This document shows positions 6,704 to 8,784 of a stretch of 8,784 nucleotides of DNA, piece by piece (the stretch's first letter is position 1; each line of letters begins with the position of its first letter). A program made the translations under genes and the position numbers. Source of the stretch: Halieaceae bacterium. Lineage in GTDB: Bacteria; Pseudomonadota; Gammaproteobacteria; Pseudomonadales; Halieaceae. The stretch covers positions 7,187-15,970 of the forward strand of contig NZIH01000042.1 in assembly GCA_002691565.1 (NCBI GenBank), written 5' to 3'. The notes below the pieces were generated by a model. It did no database searches, was not told the origin of the DNA, and saw only the letters and a program-made list of their open reading frames with translations.

Positions 6704-7072
6704 TTATCCTACCCCTAGATAGGCCAAGCCCGCGGTTGCACCAGTCAGGTAAGCGCCTGGTAATTTCAGTAGCTGCCCGTGTCCCGTAAAACCAAGATAT
6801 ACAAAGAGCAGAGCGCATAACGCGTTCACTGCAATGATGGGATAAACCATGAGTCCCAGACTGGCGTCGAGCGAGACGCAAACGAGTACGCCCGCGCTCA
6901 CGGCAAGCCAGATAGTGAAGACCTGCCACGAAACAACACTCAATGATTTAGTCAGGTCTTCAAGATCACTGCCGTTGATGTGCCCCAGATAAATACGACC
7001 ACCAACGTAGCCGTGAAATACGGCGCCAACCGCTGCGAAGAGCGCCGCTATATTGAGATACCAGAACGCCAT
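6704..7072 (-). CDS. Small four-helix integral membrane protein, function unknown
   Basis: Not a family I can name. The 122-aa product is strongly hydrophobic, with likely membrane helices at about 4-24, 48-68, 72-95 and 104-121. A short polar loop (about 26-46, with GHINGSDLEDL) separates helices 1 and 2. Helix 1 ends with a histidine (H20) and a GG-R turn, and helix 2 opens with SWQ; this general pattern recalls small uncharacterised membrane proteins with a His in helix 1, but I cannot confirm homology. There is no cleavable signal peptide. ATG 7072 has a strong GGGAGG 6 nt upstream, so it is a real, well-translated gene. It starts 15 nt after the fadH stop on the same strand, which points to co-transcription with fadH. 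Confidence 0.75.
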   Translation of the reverse strand: MAFWYLNIAALFAAVGAVFHGYVGGRIYLGHINGSDLEDLTKSLSVVSWQVFTIWLAVSAGVLVCVSLDASLGLMVYPIIAVNALCALLFVYLGFTGHGQLLKLPGAYLTGATAGLAYLGVG

Positions 7073-7078
7073 CCGTAA

Positions 7079-7084
7079 CCTCCC
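7079..7084 (-). promoter_or_regulatory. Ribosome binding site of the small membrane protein gene
   Basis: Minus-strand GGGAGG, 6 nt before ATG 7072 and inside the 15-nt gap after the fadH stop. It supports translation of the small gene from a shared transcript. Confidence 0.75.
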
Positions 7085-7087
7085 AGC

Positions 7088-8784
7088 TTATAGTTTTGCA
7101 GCCGACCAGCTGGCCTGGTTAATCGCCGCCTTCGCATCCAGTTCAGCCGCCTCAAACGCACCGCCAATCAGCTCAACACTGACCCCAGCATCGTCCAGTG
7201 AATCGTAAAGTTCACGAAGTGGCTCCTGACCCGCGCAAATAATCACCGTATCTACATCGAGACTGACGGGCTTGTCTTCGATCATCAGGTGCAGGCCATC
7301 ATCATCGATCAACCGATAATCAACGCCATTGACCATGTTGACGCCTCGACGGCCAAGCGTGGTGCGATGCGTCCAACCCGTTGTTTTACCTAAACCACGG
7401 CCAACAGGCGTGGATTTGCGTTGAATCAGGTAAACCTCTCGATCCGCTCGAGCGACTTGCGGCTCAACCCCGGTCACGCCACCTCGTGGGTGGTTTTCAA
7501 AGTCAATGCCCCACTCCCTCGCAAACACGTCAATATCGAGTGCCGCTGAAGGTCCGTCGTGAGTAATAAGGTCGGTCACGTCGAAGCCAATACCGCCTGC
7601 GCCCACCACTGCGACCTTTTTGCCAATGGGCTTGCGTCCCATGATGGCGTCGATGTAGCCCACGACCATGGGGTGGTCGATACCTTTGATATTCGGAATC
7701 CTGGGCGTAATGCCCGTTGCAACGACAACGTGATCAAAGCCCTGTCCCTCAAGGTCGGACGCTGACACTCGCTCACCCAATCTCACATCAACATCAAACT
7801 TATCGAGCATCTTGCTGTAGTAACGAAGCGTCTCGTGAAACTCTTCCTTACCAGGCACACGCTTAGCCAGATTGAACTGACCACCAATTTCATCAGCAGC
7901 ATCGAACAGGGTGACCTTATGGCCACGCTCTGCCGCAACGGTCGAGTAGGCGAGACCCGCAGGCCCTGCGCCAATCACTGCTACCGATTTTGGTGACTGC
8001 GTTGGCTCATAGCTGAGCATCGTCTCGTGACAGGCCCGCGGATTTACAAGGCATGAGGTCGTTTTCATGCTGAAGGTATGGTCGAGACACGCCTGATTAC
8101 AGGCAATACAGGTATTGATCTCATCGCGCCGGCCCGTTGCAGCCTTGTTCATGAATTCACTGTCGGCCAGCATGGGTCGGGCCATGGATACCAGGTCAGC
8201 GTCGCCTCTCTCTAGCACTTCCTCAGCCACTTCCGGCATGTTGATTCGGTTAGAGGTAATGACGGGAATGCTGACTTCTTTTCGGACTCTCGCAGTGACG
8301 CGCGTAAAGGCTGCCCGGGGCACCATCGTGGCGATGGTGGGGACATTCGCCTCGTGCCAAACAAAGTGAGTTGAAATGATGCTGGCACCGGCTTTCTCGA
8401 GCTCCTTCGCCAGGAGTGCAATCTCATCCCAGCTCATACCGCCCTGAAGCATGTCCATTGCGGCAATGCGGAAAACAACAATGAAGTCATCTCCAACGGT
8501 CGCGCGAACACGTCGCACCACCTCGAGTGGAAACCGCATTCGGTTCTCGTAGCTGCCACCCCACTCGTCAGTTCGCTGATTGGTCTTCTCAACCAAGAAG
8601 GTCGAAAGGAGGTATCCGGCGGAACCGATGATCTCAACACCGTCGTATCCCGCCTCTTTGGCTAGTCGAGCGCAATTCGCATGGTCTGCGATTTGTTTTT
8701 CAATGCCTTCAGCATCTAACTCATTCGGCGTTAACTTACTGATGCGGGATCGGATTTTTGATGGAGCAACGAGGTTCGGATTGT
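7088..8784 (-). CDS. fadH: 2,4-dienoyl-CoA reductase (NADPH), FadH type, 5' truncated by window edge
   Basis: Flavo-iron-sulfur enzyme that reduces 2,4-dienoyl-CoA during beta-oxidation of polyunsaturated fatty acids. The frame stays open to the window edge; 564 residues are visible and about 109 N-terminal ones are missing, judged against E. coli FadH (about 672 aa). With that offset the key residues align exactly: Y57 = Tyr166 (in GSAGY), H143 = His252 (in VWHEANVPT), and cysteines 225, 228, 232 and 244 = Cys334, 337, 341 and 353 of the 4Fe-4S cluster. Order: TIM-barrel FMN domain, Fe-S linker, FAD Rossmann motif GAGPAGLA (about 271-278), then NAD(P)H Rossmann motif GAGGIGFD (about 394-401). 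The C-terminal GLGKTTGWTHRTTL and CAGQEP motifs are also conserved. A valine-glutamate start at 8596 proposed by ORF length alone is internal: the codon is TTG in the middle of the barrel. Probably leads an operon with the small membrane protein downstream. Confidence 0.95.
   Translation of the reverse strand, partial: NPNLVAPSKIRSRISKLTPNELDAEGIEKQIADHANCARLAKEAGYDGVEIIGSAGYLLSTFLVEKTNQRTDEWGGSYENRMRFPLEVVRRVRATVGDDFIVVFRIAAMDMLQGGMSWDEIALLAKELEKAGASIISTHFVWHEANVPTIATMVPRAAFTRVTARVRKEVSIPVITSNRINMPEVAEEVLERGDADLVSMARPMLADSEFMNKAATGRRDEINTCIACNQACLDHTFSMKTTSCLVNPRACHETMLSYEPTQSPKSVAVIGAGPAGLAYSTVAAERGHKVTLFDAADEIGGQFNLAKRVPGKEEFHETLRYYSKMLDKFDVDVRLGERVSASDLEGQGFDHVVVATGITPRIPNIKGIDHPMVVGYIDAIMGRKPIGKKVAVVGAGGIGFDVTDLITHDGPSAALDIDVFAREWGIDFENHPRGGVTGVEPQVARADREVYLIQRKSTPVGRGLGKTTGWTHRTTLGRRGVNMVNGVDYRLIDDDGLHLMIEDKPVSLDVDTVIICAGQEPLRELYDSLDDAGVSVELIGGAFEAAELDAKAAINQASWSAAKL

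Noticed and set aside
8594..8596. Start codon for the FadH gene at 8596
   Set aside because: The frame continues upstream to the window edge with sequence matching the FadH barrel, including the catalytic tyrosine; the gene is simply cut by the window.
1..8784. CRISPR arrays, IS elements, phage genes, tRNA or rRNA genes
   Set aside because: No spaced direct repeats, terminal inverted repeats, transposase/integrase motifs or cloverleaf-like segments were found; the content reads as ordinary chromosome.

Overview
The window looks like ordinary chromosome from a Gram-negative, probably marine, gammaproteobacterium. Reasons: a large TonB-dependent outer-membrane receptor of the cysteine-rich type common in marine Gammaproteobacteria and Caulobacter/Xanthomonas-like bacteria, an E. 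coli-like FadH, a roughly mid-50s GC appearance by eye, and tight gene packing with no phage, IS, CRISPR, tRNA or rRNA signals. The OM60/NOR5 (Halieaceae) lineage is my guess; it is not proven by the sequence.

Layout. (1) Positions 1-1107 (+) hold the C-terminal part of a TonB-dependent receptor, closed by a textbook intrinsic terminator at 1133-1158. (2) Positions 1164-2369 (+) encode a TPR protein with a C-terminal aspartyl/asparaginyl beta-hydroxylase (2-oxoglutarate/Fe(II) oxygenase) domain; its first ATG lies only 5 nt after the T tract of the terminator. (3) Positions 2447-3082 (+) encode a Nudix hydrolase of the CoA-diphosphatase type. (4) Positions 3215-4768 (+) encode an acyl-CoA synthetase. 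(5) Positions 4824-5939 (-) encode a class V PLP aminotransferase of the alanine/serine-glyoxylate type, convergent with (4). (6) Positions 6054-6692 (+) encode a glutathione S-transferase, divergent from (5) across 114 nt. (7) On the minus strand, a 5'-truncated fadH (2,4-dienoyl-CoA reductase, 7088-8784) is followed after 15 nt by a small four-helix membrane protein (6704-7072).

How the genes fit together. The acyl-CoA synthetase (fatty acid activation), the CoA-type Nudix hydrolase (turnover of CoA or its derivatives) and FadH (reduction of 2,4-dienoyl-CoA during beta-oxidation of polyunsaturated fatty acids) give the region a fatty-acid/CoA flavour, though they are not one operon. The receptor plus TPR-hydroxylase pair is a separate module and the most intriguing part: a cytoplasmic protein hydroxylase of unknown target next to an outer-membrane nutrient receptor.

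No gap exceeds about 130 nt. I found no convincing wholly new system. The points worth following are the receptor/hydroxylase pairing and its terminator-abutting start, a possible leaderless GST transcript, the FadH-linked membrane protein, and an altered FadH active-site loop.
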